44,487 nucleotides of DNA from Gammaproteobacteria bacterium (GTDB taxonomy: Bacteria > Pseudomonadota > Gammaproteobacteria > SZUA-140), in NCBI GenBank assembly GCA_003230085.1, contig QIGV01000042.1, positions 1 through 44,487 of the forward strand, written 5' to 3'. Below the pieces are notes generated by a model. That model ran no database searches. It saw only the letters and a list, made by a program, of their open reading frames with translations, and was not told the origin of the DNA. The translations under genes and the position numbers were made by a program. Positions 17,720 through 26,215 of the stretch are shown piece by piece. The stretch's first letter is position 1. Each line of letters opens with the position of its first letter.

Positions 17720-18100
17720 CTATTTAATAAACAGCGAGCCATACCAGGGAAAGGCAACCATCAGCGTGACCACCCCCGTTACAAGCCAAAAGATAATACG
17801 CTGTTTACGCAAGTTGTCTGGTGCGGCGCAAGGGGCGTCACCTGTGCAGCTTTGCGGAACCAGGTAGAGCCTGCGGAAAGCCAGTCCGAGGAACACTAAC
17901 GCCACACCGATAAAAACAGGACGATAGGGTTCCAGCGCGGTGAGATTACTAATCCAGGAACCGCTGATACCCAGCATTAAAAGCACCAGGGGGCCCAGAC
18001 AACAGGCAGAAGCAGTAACTCCTGCAAACACCCCGGCGATCAGGGAGCCGCTGGGCGACTTGCCGGATGTCGTTATCTGAGCCGAGTTGTTCTCATCCAA
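17720..18100 (-). CDS. merT: Mercuric ion transport protein MerT
   Basis: A 126-residue inner-membrane protein with three predicted helices, the normal MerT plan. Helix 1 carries Cys33-Cys34 (TASACCLGPLVL), and the cytoplasmic loop carries Cys85 and Cys91 (SCTGDAPCAAP). MerT takes Hg(II) from periplasmic MerP and passes it to MerA. It follows merP with about 70 bases between, reversing the common merT-merP order. About ten extra polar residues precede the first helix. Confidence 0.92.
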   Translation of the reverse strand: MDENNSAQITTSGKSPSGSLIAGVFAGVTASACCLGPLVLLMLGISGSWISNLTALEPYRPVFIGVALVFLGLAFRRLYLVPQSCTGDAPCAAPDNLRKQRIIFWLVTGVVTLMVAFPWYGSLFIK

Positions 18101-18170
18101 TATCTGATTCTCCCAGCTGTCAGCAAAAGAGCTAACGGTTCTTCCTGCATATCACGTGGCGAATAGCCTG

Positions 18171-18464
18171 TTACATGACCTTGGAAGGGTAACCGGCATA
18201 GGTAGTAGCTTTGGCCAGGGCCTCGCTATCAGCTAAAGCCGGGTCGTAGTAAACTGTTGCCGTACCACCCTCAACATCAACAACTGCCTTGTAGACTCCC
18301 GGAACTGCCTGTAGAGCCTTACGCACCGTTGGTCCGCAGGTGGAACAGGTCATTTTGCTGACGGCAAGCGTGACTTGCTGCGCTGATGGTGGCACCACTG
18401 CCTTGGTTTGTTCACCCTCGCAGGCGACGAGCAACAGCGCCAGAGATAACAGCAACACTCGCAT
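18171..18464 (-). CDS. merP: MerP, mercury-binding protein with lipoprotein-type signal
   Basis: A 97-residue protein. The ATG at 18464 is preferred because a GGGAG site precedes it; an in-frame TTG at 18479 is less likely. The N-terminus MRVLLLSLALLLVAC looks like a lipoprotein signal with Cys15 as the lipidated residue. An HMA domain with MTCSTCGPTVRKAL follows (Hg-binding Cys40 and Cys43). MerP scavenges Hg(II) in the periplasm and hands it to MerT. Most MerP proteins are soluble after signal cleavage, so a membrane-tethered form would be unusual. It is the first gene of the operon, directly behind the MerR-type promoter. Confidence 0.88.
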   Translation of the reverse strand: MRVLLLSLALLLVACEGEQTKAVVPPSAQQVTLAVSKMTCSTCGPTVRKALQAVPGVYKAVVDVEGGTATVYYDPALADSEALAKATTYAGYPSKVM

Positions 18465-18531
18465 GGATTGTTCTCCCAATGAATTAGCCTAGGCAATATC
18501 CGGCAGCAGGCCGAAATTTTGATCAAGTGCA

Positions 18532-18563
18532 ATTGTAATAGCCGTACTTAAGTACGGAGTCAA
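18532..18563 (-). promoter_or_regulatory. MerR-type mer operator-promoter
   Basis: Read leftward, TTGACT (18563-18558) is the -35 box, followed at once by the dyad CCGTAC, TTAA, GTACGG (18557-18542), with TACAAT (18537-18532) as the -10 box. The spacer is 20 bases. The -35 and dyad match the classical Tn501/Tn21 mer operator, where MerR binds in an over-long spacer and untwists DNA on Hg(II) binding. It lies about 70 bases upstream of merP and drives the merP-to-dsrE operon. No merR is divergent from it: the next gene upstream is a hydrolase on the same strand. Confidence 0.92.
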
Positions 18564-18593
18564 GACTAAAAGGGGGTTATTGAGCAAATAAAG

Positions 18594-20096
18594 TCACGAA
18601 CTGCAATCACTATCTGACGCCTGAATCAGGGCAAGATAGCTTGAAATGCGTTGCTCCTGATAGGAATAAAACGGATTCCAGCGCAGGCGCATTAAGTCAG
18701 CTGCTGATATCTGTAGCACACCACGTTCACCGCGCAAAGAAAGTTTGCCAAGCTGGAGTATGGTGCTTTTTTTGATCTCGATCGTACCGTACAAAGGATC
18801 ATTTGGTGGGAACGGTAAGGCCACATGAGATAATGAGTACACCCCACCAGGCCATTTAGCCTCAAGAGGGCACTCGATGGTAGGCCCACTCTTTGGCAGA
18901 TATGAGCGTGCTACAACCTGGGTGCTCTCTTCGTTTTGGTTGCTTATCAGTGTCACGGTATAGCCCAGTTTTCGACTCCGTAACAGGGTATCGATCCAGG
19001 CCGAGGGATTACTAGTTAATATCGGTTCGATCTCAGCGAGACGGTTAATATCGTACAATATCAACTCATGTTGTCCCTCCGGTAAGCGTTCAAAAAGTCC
19101 CTCGACCAATGCTGAGGGCGTCACTGTTGCGTCAACCACCGATTGGAATGCAAGCATCGGTGGCATATTTTGCAACACATCACTTGAACTTAAGCGGGTA
19201 ATCTGCTGTTGTATTTCATTTGTTAACAGATGGGCCTGCTTAGCAGCATTTAGAGGGAATGATACATATTTAAAGGCATCATACTCCGGTAATATCGTAT
19301 TCCAGGCCAGTTTCTCCATTCCCAACAGGTGGCCCAGCCTTTCTTGCCATACCGCTAGTGCAGCGAGTTTACTGATACCGATTTCAGGTGAAAGTAGTAC
19401 CAGCCCCTGAGCCTCTGGCAGGGTTTTATCATCGAGGCTTGCTAACGCGTATTGCACTGCGAGTGCACCACCATTGGAATAGCCAACAATGTATAGGGGC
19501 ACGTCATTGACCTGCTCACGCAAATGCTGCATTGCTAATTTGACCGCTGCGGCCATGTCTTGCCACTTAATATCAACCAGACCAACTGGCGCAGTGCCGT
19601 GGCCAGGCACACGAAGGCCAACGACCCAGGCGCCTTCTTTATGTAAACGGTTACCGAGGTTACGCAGACTATAAGGTGAATCTGATAAACCGTGCAGCAG
19701 TAGAACGCCTACTTTCGGCTTCGCCAACTTGAATTCAAAGCTACGGTTCCAGTTTGTTTCCCAGCGACCAGGATCTGACAGACTACCACGGTAATAACGA
19801 TTAAGTTGGCGCTGCTCGATGGGTGCTATCTTGGCATATACTTTTTCATCGAGCTGAGCGAACAGGCGGTCTTCGAGGGCCAGATAATCCTTAAATGTAT
19901 TTATATTCGCGGCTTTGGTAAATTCCGCATCGAGATCCGCTGTATGCCAAACCTTGAGATCGGGGCGCTTATCGAGAGTGTACACCGCGAGGATTACCAC
20001 TATGATAGATGCTCCGATGGCACCGTACAGCAAGGCGCGAAGCGCATGTCTGATAAAACCAAAAATAGTACGCGCGGCGAAAAGGGTAATATTCAT
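18594..20096 (-). CDS. Membrane-anchored alpha/beta hydrolase
   Basis: A 500-residue protein with one N-terminal transmembrane segment (about residues 16-42) and an alpha/beta-hydrolase domain. VLLLHGLSDSPYS is the oxyanion region, the nucleophile is Ser207 in VGYSNGGALAVQ, Asp of SVVDATVTP is the probable acid, and His in YSLSHVALP the probable base. It resembles monoacylglycerol or lysophospholipase-type serine hydrolases, with an extra C-terminal part of about 120 residues. Substrate is unknown. Its stop codon lies 31 bases before the mer -35 box, so transcription through it could enter the mer operon. Confidence 0.8.
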   Translation of the reverse strand: MNITLFAARTIFGFIRHALRALLYGAIGASIIVVILAVYTLDKRPDLKVWHTADLDAEFTKAANINTFKDYLALEDRLFAQLDEKVYAKIAPIEQRQLNRYYRGSLSDPGRWETNWNRSFEFKLAKPKVGVLLLHGLSDSPYSLRNLGNRLHKEGAWVVGLRVPGHGTAPVGLVDIKWQDMAAAVKLAMQHLREQVNDVPLYIVGYSNGGALAVQYALASLDDKTLPEAQGLVLLSPEIGISKLAALAVWQERLGHLLGMEKLAWNTILPEYDAFKYVSFPLNAAKQAHLLTNEIQQQITRLSSSDVLQNMPPMLAFQSVVDATVTPSALVEGLFERLPEGQHELILYDINRLAEIEPILTSNPSAWIDTLLRSRKLGYTVTLISNQNEESTQVVARSYLPKSGPTIECPLEAKWPGGVYSLSHVALPFPPNDPLYGTIEIKKSTILQLGKLSLRGERGVLQISAADLMRLRWNPFYSYQEQRISSYLALIQASDSDCSS

Positions 20097-20226
20097 AGCA
20101 ACTCTATTTTACCTGTTTTATCCAATAAAATATAAAGTTTGAAATAATGCAAGGGCCATGGTGAGATATCGCTCCGAGATAGGATGATTTTGTAGTGACC
20201 CGAGAGAGGAGGTTAACTTAAGCAAT

Positions 20227-20859
20227 ATGAAGCCGCATGGAAATAATTTATTTTTGCAGTCTAAATACAATGTAACGGCATTTTTTTATGATATTTTGGA
20301 TTATCCCTGGGAAAGAGTATATCGAAAATGGCGTCCAACGCTAGTTGGGGATTTAAGAGGTAAAGTACTGGAAGCCGGCGTTGGAACTGGAAGAAATCTG
20401 GAGTTTTATCATGAAGATGTTGACTTGCTAGGAATCGAATTAAGCAAACAAATGTTGAGTAAAGCCGAAAAGAGGATAAAAAAGGCGAAGTGCAAAGTAA
20501 GGTTAATAAACGAAGATGCTACGCTAATGAAGTCAATAGACTCAAATCAATTTGATTGGGTTTTTTCAACATTTATGTGCTGCGTAATGCCCGATGAAAT
20601 ACAAAACCTTGCTCTTGATCAATTTGGCAGAGTCTTAAAGGAAGGCGGACGCTTTCGTCTTTTAGAAATTGTATATTCAAAAAATAAAAAAATAAGAAAA
20701 AGACAGGAATTATTTGCGCCATTTGTCGAAAAAGTATATGGCGCCAGATTTGACAGGAATACGCTTCGATATATTGAGCAATCACCAACTTTAAAAGTCG
20801 AAAAAACATCTTTCTTGAAAGACGATACTTATTTATTAATTGAAGGCATTCGTGTTTAG
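20227..20859 (+). CDS. Class I SAM-dependent methyltransferase, AT-rich
   Basis: A 210-residue methyltransferase with motif I VLEAGVGTG (47-55), acidic LLGIELS for motif II and DWVFSTFMCCVM for motif IV. It resembles UbiE or phospholipid methyltransferase-like proteins; substrate is not predictable. It lacks the cysteine set of ArsM arsenite methyltransferases. Codon use is markedly AT-rich (many AAA, ATA, TTA) compared with its neighbours, suggesting separate acquisition. A GGAGG lies about 14 bases before the ATG, further than usual. Its stop codon overlaps that of the convergent P-type ATPase gene. Confidence 0.8.
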   Translation: MKPHGNNLFLQSKYNVTAFFYDILDYPWERVYRKWRPTLVGDLRGKVLEAGVGTGRNLEFYHEDVDLLGIELSKQMLSKAEKRIKKAKCKVRLINEDATLMKSIDSNQFDWVFSTFMCCVMPDEIQNLALDQFGRVLKEGGRFRLLEIVYSKNKKIRKRQELFAPFVEKVYGARFDRNTLRYIEQSPTLKVEKTSFLKDDTYLLIEGIRV

Positions 20860-23231
20860 AGATATTTTTTGGACGAAGCCAGTTCATCACGCAATCGTAA
20901 TAAACGTAGACTATTGGTAATTACCAGGAGGCTTGCACCCATGTCGGCAAATACCGCCATCCACAAGGTAGCGTAGCCAGGAATGGCAAGGGCAATAAAT
21001 ATGGCCTTGAGTCCCAAGGCTACTGAAATGTTCTGACGAATAGTGCGCAAGGTGGCACGGGACAAGCGAATGGCGAATGGCAATCGGCTGAGGTCATCTC
21101 CCATCAATACAAGGTCGGCCGTTTCAAGTGCAGCATCAGTGCCTGCCGCGCCCATGGCAATGCCGGTGGTCGCTGCAGCCATGGCCGGCGCATCATTCAC
21201 CCCATCGCCGACCATCCCAACCTTTCCATATTTATCAACAAGATCTGTAACTGCCTGCACCTTGTCTGCCGGCAATAACTCGGCTTTCGCATCATCGATT
21301 CCAATTTGTTCTGCAATCGCCCGGGCAGTACCCTTATTGTCACCAGTCAGCATGGTGATATGGTCAACGCCAAGATTACGCAAGCGGACTATGGTATCAC
21401 GCGCACTAGGTCGCACACTGTCTGCAATACTGATGAGACCTAGTACTTTTTCCGAGTTGCCGACAATCACAACGGTTTTTCCTTCCCGTTCCCGTGCATC
21501 AAGAATAGCTTCCACTTCCGGGCCGCATAGACCTTGTTCCTCAAATAAGCGGTGGTTACCCAACAGGTACGTCTGTCTTCCTATCTTGCCCCGGACACCT
21601 CGCCCTGTCAGTGACAGGAATTCATCGATAGCTACCGGTTCGATACCATTGTATTGGGCATATTCCTGAATCGCTTGGCCCAGCGGATGCTCAGATCGGC
21701 TTTCCAGGCTTGCGGCAATATGGATTAATTCTTCTTGCGAGGTATGATTAATGGCCTCTACATTCTGTACTTGTGGCATCCCCATAGTCAGTGTGCCCGT
21801 CTTGTCGAAGGCCAACGCCTTGAGGTGACCTGCATTTTCTAAATGCACGCCGCCCTTGATCAACACACCGGCACGGGCACCACGTGCCAACCCAGAAACG
21901 ATGGCAACGGGGGTTGATATTACTAGTGCACAGGGACAGGCAATCACGAGCAGAACCAGTGCGCGATAAAACCAGTCGCCGAACTCCTGATCAAACACCA
22001 GCGGCGGTATGGTGGCAATGAGTATTGCCAGTACCAGGATGGCAGGCGTGTAGATGCGTGCGAAACGATCAACAAAGGCTTGTGAGGGCGCACGGGCTGC
22101 CTGGGCCTCTTCGATTAGGTGAATAATATGGGCCAGCGTGGTATCGGCGACGAGGTGGGTGACCCGTACATCAAGACTGCCCTGACCATTAATCGATCCC
22201 GCATAGAGGGTGTCGCCAACGGCTTTATCCACCGGGATAGACTCACCGGTGATGGGCGCCTGGTTGACAGCCGATCTTCCATCGATGACTTCACCATCTA
22301 ATGGGATCTTCTCGCCAGGACGTAATCGGAATACATCGTCAACTTGCACCTGATCAACCACAACAGTGATCTCGCTATCATCCCTGAGCAGCCGCGCCAC
22401 GGGCGGTGCCAGTTCCATCAACGCACGCACTGCATGGCGAGCGCGATCCATGGCGCGGGCATCCAGAACTTGAGCAAGAGAAAACAGGAAAATCACCATG
22501 GCCGCTTCATCCCAGGCATCGATGAATAACGCGCCAACAACAGCGACAATCATCAGAAAATTCATGTCTAATGCGCCATGACGTACGGCAGCGAAGCCCT
22601 TGGGGGCGATATACCAGCCGCCGCTCAAGATGGCCAGCGCATACACCACCTTCTCCCACGGGCCTGTGGGGTAAATGAAATGCAGTGACAAACCAACAGC
22701 GGTGAAAACACCTGCTAACAATGTAGAAACAAGCCGGCCATGACGCAGCCAAAAACCGGCAACCTCCTTTGACTCACCGAATGACGCCGCCTTGAGACCC
22801 ACGCCATCCAAGGCGGCGATCAGATAGTCCACCGGCAAGGCACTGTTGTCATGGACTACGGTTAAACGTTCAGTCATCAGGTTAACATCGAATCGTTCTA
22901 GTCCCCGCAATCCCGTTAACGCCTTTTCAACCAATGCCGTTTCTTCGGCACAATCCATACCCTCGACGCGCAGAACACTCGTGACCCGATGGGTATCCTC
23001 TGCAATGCTATAACCTAAAGAACGCACCGTGTTATGTATTTGTTTTAGCGCATCGGGTAAAAGCACCTGTGCCGACAAGATTTCTCCGGCAAAGTCGACA
23101 TTGACCTCGGTGACCCCCGGTAACTCACTCAACACTTTCTCGATTTTGGCGGCGCAATCGGGGCAATCCATGCCTTCAATGCGACATTGAAGCGTCTCGG
23201 ATTTAGGTTTATCGTTATTGTGAATCGACAT
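20856..23231 (-). CDS. cadA: Zn/Cd/Pb-exporting P1B-type ATPase (ZntA/CadA)
   Basis: A 791-residue heavy-metal ATPase that pumps divalent soft metals out of the cytoplasm. Two N-terminal HMA domains are visible: GMDCPDCAAKIEK near residue 20 (CxxC) and GMDCAEETALVEK near 90 (CxxE). Membrane motif CPC is Cys432-Pro-Cys434, the phosphorylation site is Asp476 in DKTGTLTMG, SEHPLGQ follows, and GDGVNDAPA is the hinge. The last helices carry ALGLKAIF and LWMAVFADMGASLLV, whose Lys and Asp mark the P1B-2 (Zn/Cd/Pb) subgroup rather than copper pumps. It is divergent from arsR with 146 bases between them; no MerR-type spacer is visible on its side. Confidence 0.93.
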   Translation of the reverse strand: MSIHNNDKPKSETLQCRIEGMDCPDCAAKIEKVLSELPGVTEVNVDFAGEILSAQVLLPDALKQIHNTVRSLGYSIAEDTHRVTSVLRVEGMDCAEETALVEKALTGLRGLERFDVNLMTERLTVVHDNSALPVDYLIAALDGVGLKAASFGESKEVAGFWLRHGRLVSTLLAGVFTAVGLSLHFIYPTGPWEKVVYALAILSGGWYIAPKGFAAVRHGALDMNFLMIVAVVGALFIDAWDEAAMVIFLFSLAQVLDARAMDRARHAVRALMELAPPVARLLRDDSEITVVVDQVQVDDVFRLRPGEKIPLDGEVIDGRSAVNQAPITGESIPVDKAVGDTLYAGSINGQGSLDVRVTHLVADTTLAHIIHLIEEAQAARAPSQAFVDRFARIYTPAILVLAILIATIPPLVFDQEFGDWFYRALVLLVIACPCALVISTPVAIVSGLARGARAGVLIKGGVHLENAGHLKALAFDKTGTLTMGMPQVQNVEAINHTSQEELIHIAASLESRSEHPLGQAIQEYAQYNGIEPVAIDEFLSLTGRGVRGKIGRQTYLLGNHRLFEEQGLCGPEVEAILDAREREGKTVVIVGNSEKVLGLISIADSVRPSARDTIVRLRNLGVDHITMLTGDNKGTARAIAEQIGIDDAKAELLPADKVQAVTDLVDKYGKVGMVGDGVNDAPAMAAATTGIAMGAAGTDAALETADLVLMGDDLSRLPFAIRLSRATLRTIRQNISVALGLKAIFIALAIPGYATLWMAVFADMGASLLVITNSLRLLRLRDELASSKKYL

Positions 23232-23342
23232 TAAGGTTCCAGTTTCTTACCGAAAGATATATAAGCTATTCTGCCATAAAACAACATTGCTATGATCCGA
23301 TGTACCCCTGATAAATTGCTCAAGACAGGCGAAATGGCGAGC

Positions 23343-23377
23343 TTGCAATATATGGCTAGGCGTATATAATTCTATTC
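23343..23377 (+). promoter_or_regulatory. arsR promoter with possible ArsR box
   Basis: TTGCAA (23343-23348) and TATAAT (23365-23370) are separated by 16 bases, a strong sigma70-like promoter. The spacer and -10 form an imperfect ATATA/TATAT inverted repeat of the type bound by ArsR-family repressors, allowing autoregulation. The -10 ends only seven bases before the arsR ATG, so the transcript may have no leader. Confidence 0.6.
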
Positions 23378-23716
23378 ATGAACACTGAATCTCTTGCAGC
23401 CTTGTTTAAAACCCTCTCTGAGCCAGTACGCTTGAGGATCGTCTACCTGCTACTGGAGACGGGTGAACTCTGCGTTTGTGATCTGGTAGAAACGCTGGAA
23501 TTATCTCAGAGTGTGGTATCACGTCATCTCGCCTATCTGCGTAACAACGGCTTGGTGTCCACCCGACGTGAAGGGGTGTGGGTCTATTATCGGATAGTGG
23601 AGGGTTGTTGTGAGCCGCTGTTTGAGCATATCTACCAGTGCGGAGATGGCAATGACGAGATGCAGGCGGATCTTGCTAGGTTAATGTCGGAAGGGCAGTC
23701 TCAGCAGTGCGGTTAA
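23378..23716 (+). CDS. arsR: ArsR-family arsenic-responsive repressor
   Basis: A 112-residue winged-helix repressor. The As(III) site characteristic of E. coli-type ArsR is visible as ELCVCDLV (Cys32, Cys34); the third ligand position (Cys37 in E. coli) is Val37. The recognition helix is LSQSVVSRHLAYLR and the wing EGVWVYYRI. Further cysteines near the C-terminus (EGCCEP, YQCGDG, QQCG) could complete the metal site. It probably represses its own promoter and the downstream GAPDH-arsJ genes, and perhaps the divergent cadA. The ATG is kept because it directly abuts the promoter; no ribosome site is seen. Confidence 0.9.
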   Translation: MNTESLAALFKTLSEPVRLRIVYLLLETGELCVCDLVETLELSQSVVSRHLAYLRNNGLVSTRREGVWVYYRIVEGCCEPLFEHIYQCGDGNDEMQADLARLMSEGQSQQCG

Positions 23717-23743
23717 TTTAGCAACAGGGTAGCAAATGAGCGG

Positions 23744-23766
23744 ACCGGAGCAATCCGGTTTTTTTA
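23744..23766 (+). terminator. Terminator between arsR and the GAPDH gene
   Basis: ACCGGA (23744-23749), loop GCAA, TCCGGT (23754-23759), followed by a seven-base T run. It is compact and looks functional, so arsR may be mostly monocistronic, with the downstream pair read by partial read-through or its own promoter. Confidence 0.8.
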
Positions 23767-23783
23767 AGTTTATATATAACTGT

Positions 23784-23799
23784 ATAAACGGATAAACGG
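23784..23799 (+). repeat. Tandem ATAAACGG repeat before the GAPDH ribosome site
   Basis: Two adjacent copies of ATAAACGG lie just upstream of the AAGGAGG ribosome site and within an AT-rich stretch after the arsR terminator. They could be part of a promoter or a protein-binding site for the GAPDH-arsJ unit. Function is inferred from position only. Confidence 0.35.
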
Positions 23800-23811
23800 T
23801 AAGGAGGGTTA

Positions 23812-24819
23812 ATGTCTATTCGAGTGGGTATTAACGGCTTCGGTCGCATGGGTAAACTAGCACTACGGGCCGGATGGCATCGTGCGGAGCTAGAATTTGT
23901 CCACATCAACGAAATTGCGGGTGATGCTGCTTGTCAGGCTCACTTGTTGGAGTTCGATTCGGTGCATGGACGCTGGCCACATGATATTAAGGCGACACTT
24001 GACTCGATGATCGTTGATAGCAAAGAGATCGCTTTCAGCAGCCATGCTACCCCGACGGCGGTGGATTGGGGTGCAAAGGGCATTGATCTCGTCATCGAAT
24101 GCTCGGGGAAATTTAAGTCAGAAGCGGCGTTGCAACCCTATTTTGATCAGGGCGTGAAAAAGCTGTTGGTGTCGGCCCCGGTACCCGATCCGGCCTTGAA
24201 TATCGTCATGGGCATTAACGATGATCTATACGACCCTGAGCAACATCACATTGTCACTGCTGCCTCCTGCACCACCAACTGTCTGGCGCCTGTGGTCAAG
24301 GTGATGCAGGAAGGTATCGGTATCCGTCATGGCTGCATGACCACCATCCACGATATCACCAATACCCAAACCATTGTTGATAAAGGTCACAAAGATCTGC
24401 GACGGGCACGGGCCTGCGGCCAGTCGTTGATTCCCACGACGACAGGGTCGGCCAAAGCGATTACCAAAATTTTCCCTGAGTTGAGCGGCAAGCTAAATGG
24501 TTTGGCGGTGCGAGTGCCTTTGTTGAATGCATCGCTGACCGATTTTGTTTTTGAGGCAGAGCGACCAACGACGGTAGAGGAGGTCAACGCACTGTTTAAA
24601 CAGGCGTCCCTTGGAAATCTTGAAGGCATTCTCGGCTTTGAGGAGCGACCCCTAGTGTCAATCGACTATAAAGACGATCCCCGTTCTTCCATCGTCGATG
24701 CACTGACCACCATGGTGATCGATGACACCCAGGTGAAAATTCTGGCTTGGTACGACAATGAATGGGGTTACGTAAACCGTATGATGGAACTGGCGGCCAA
24801 AATCGCACGGAGCCTGTAA
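23812..24819 (+). CDS. gap: Arsenate-pathway glyceraldehyde-3-phosphate dehydrogenase
   Basis: A 335-residue type I GAPDH. NAD-binding INGFGRMGK lies near residue 8, the catalytic Cys153 in [17 protein letters not shown] supplies the catalytic His region, and WYDNEWGY is near the end. In ars operons with arsJ, this enzyme uses arsenate in place of phosphate and forms 1-arseno-3-phosphoglycerate, the substrate of ArsJ. Placement directly before arsJ and after arsR supports that dedicated role over central glycolysis. A strong AAGGAGG site precedes the ATG. The stop codon lies two bases before the arsJ GTG start. Confidence 0.93.
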   Translation: MSIRVGINGFGRMGKLALRAGWHRAELEFVHINEIAGDAACQAHLLEFDSVHGRWPHDIKATLDSMIVDSKEIAFSSHATPTAVDWGAKGIDLVIECSGKFKSEAALQPYFDQGVKKLLVSAPVPDPALNIVMGINDDLYDPEQHHIVTAASCTTNCLAPVVKVMQEGIGIRHGCMTTIHDITNTQTIVDKGHKDLRRARACGQSLIPTTTGSAKAITKIFPELSGKLNGLAVRVPLLNASLTDFVFEAERPTTVEEVNALFKQASLGNLEGILGFEERPLVSIDYKDDPRSSIVDALTTMVIDDTQVKILAWYDNEWGYVNRMMELAAKIARSL

Positions 24820-24821
24820 AC

Positions 24822-26027
24822 GTGGAGGGCGGCTTGCGCAACTACCTGCTGATTACCGGTGGCTATTGGGCGTTTACCCTCACCGACGGTGCAATCCGCA
24901 TGCTGGTGGTGCTTTATTTTCACCTGTTGGGTTATTCACCCTTCGAGGTGGCAATGCTGTTCCTCTTTTATGAGTTCTTCGGTATCGTCACCAACCTGGT
25001 CGGCGGTTGGCTGGGGACGCGTATCGGCCTCAATCTCACCATGAACATCGGCATGGGATTACAGGTGGTAGCGCTGACCATGCTCGCAGTACCGGAAGCG
25101 TGGCGTAGCGTGGCCTACGTGATGTTTGCTCAAGCCTTGTCGGGTATTGCAAAAGATCTGAACAAGATGTCTGCCAAGGCGGGCGTGAAAACACTGGTGC
25201 CCCGGCACAATGATTCTCGCCTGTTTAAATGGGTAGCAATGCTAACCGGTACCAAAAATACCTTGAAGGGCGTTGGCTTTTTTCTCGGTGCGGTGTTGCT
25301 TGAGTTTGTAGGGTTTAGGGGCGCCTTGTTGGTATTAGCGGGCGGTCTGCTATTAGTGTTGATTCTCACTGCGATACTGCTGCCACGGGGTTTGGGTAAA
25401 ACCAAGGCCAAGCCAAAATTCACCCAGCTATTTTCCAATACGCCCGCAATCAACTGGCTCTCGGCGGCGCGCTTCTTCCTGTTCGGTGCCCGTGATATCT
25501 GGTTCGTGGTGGGTCTGCCAGTGTTTCTCTTTTCGGTACTAGGCTGGCGTTTTAGTGAGGTGGGCGCTTTTCTCGCGTTGTGGGTAATCATTTACGGCAT
25601 TATTCAGTCCTGTGCACCGATGATCTTGCGAGGTCGTCATCCTGATGCAACAACAGCAAGGGTGTGGGCGTTTAGTCTAGTGCTGATCCCCGTTCTTATC
25701 GCATTGGCTTTGCAGCAGGGCATGGAGCCGAACAGGGTGATTATTGTCGGATTGATTATTTTTGGAGTAGTTTTTGCTATCAACTCAGCCGTGCACTCGT
25801 ATCTGATTGTTGCCTGGTCTGAACACGACAAAGTGTCGATGAATGTGGGGTTTTATTACATGGCCAATGCCGGTGGCCGACTGACTGGCACCGTGCTCTC
25901 GGGCTGGATCTACCAAACCCAAGGGCTGGTGGGTTGCCTATGGTGGTCGGCGGGATTTGTATTGGTGGCGGGGCTACTATCATTGGGATTAAGAAACTCT
26001 ATAGCAGAAGTATCCCGTGTCGACTGA
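24822..26027 (+). CDS. arsJ: ArsJ organoarsenical efflux permease
   Basis: A 401-residue major-facilitator transporter with about 12 helices, opening with LRNYLLITGGYWAFTLTDGA, the characteristic ArsJ N-terminus. ArsJ exports 1-arseno-3-phosphoglycerate, which hydrolyses outside to arsenate, giving arsenate resistance without reduction. The start is placed at GTG 24822, two bases after the GAPDH stop, with GGAG nine bases upstream. An in-frame ATG at 24762 lies inside the GAPDH gene and would add an uncharacteristic polar extension. It is translationally tied to the GAPDH gene. Confidence 0.92.
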   Translation: MEGGLRNYLLITGGYWAFTLTDGAIRMLVVLYFHLLGYSPFEVAMLFLFYEFFGIVTNLVGGWLGTRIGLNLTMNIGMGLQVVALTMLAVPEAWRSVAYVMFAQALSGIAKDLNKMSAKAGVKTLVPRHNDSRLFKWVAMLTGTKNTLKGVGFFLGAVLLEFVGFRGALLVLAGGLLLVLILTAILLPRGLGKTKAKPKFTQLFSNTPAINWLSAARFFLFGARDIWFVVGLPVFLFSVLGWRFSEVGAFLALWVIIYGIIQSCAPMILRGRHPDATTARVWAFSLVLIPVLIALALQQGMEPNRVIIVGLIIFGVVFAINSAVHSYLIVAWSEHDKVSMNVGFYYMANAGGRLTGTVLSGWIYQTQGLVGCLWWSAGFVLVAGLLSLGLRNSIAEVSRVD

Positions 26028-26215
26028 TAGACGCAAGCACAATCACCATCTCGACTCACTGACTCGTGTCCTGCCGCTATGGGTTCTTCTCGCCATGGTA
26101 TTAGCTTATAAAACTCAATTAGCCATATCGTAATCAACGGCTACTTGCAGCAGGACCATTTTTTTAGAGGCCGGCTGAAAAAAACTGGACAAAAAGCAAC
26201 ACATACGTGGATTTC

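Noticed and set aside
20227-20859. Methyltransferase as arsenite methylase ArsM
   Set aside because: The conserved ArsM cysteine positions are not visible; only a generic SAM-binding core is present.
21043-21669. 208-codon plus-strand frame inside cadA
   Set aside because: Shadow of the ATPase gene: low-complexity Ser/Ala/Arg translation with no domain and no ribosome site.
24762-24821. ATG 60 bases upstream as the arsJ start
   Set aside because: It lies inside the GAPDH gene and adds a polar stretch foreign to ArsJ; GTG 24822 has a GGAG site at proper spacing.
26150-26195. T-run / A-run inverted repeat between arsJ and the proton ATPase as a bidirectional terminator
   Set aside because: The stem is nearly all A-T with one mismatch and a 12-base loop; too weak to list as a terminator.
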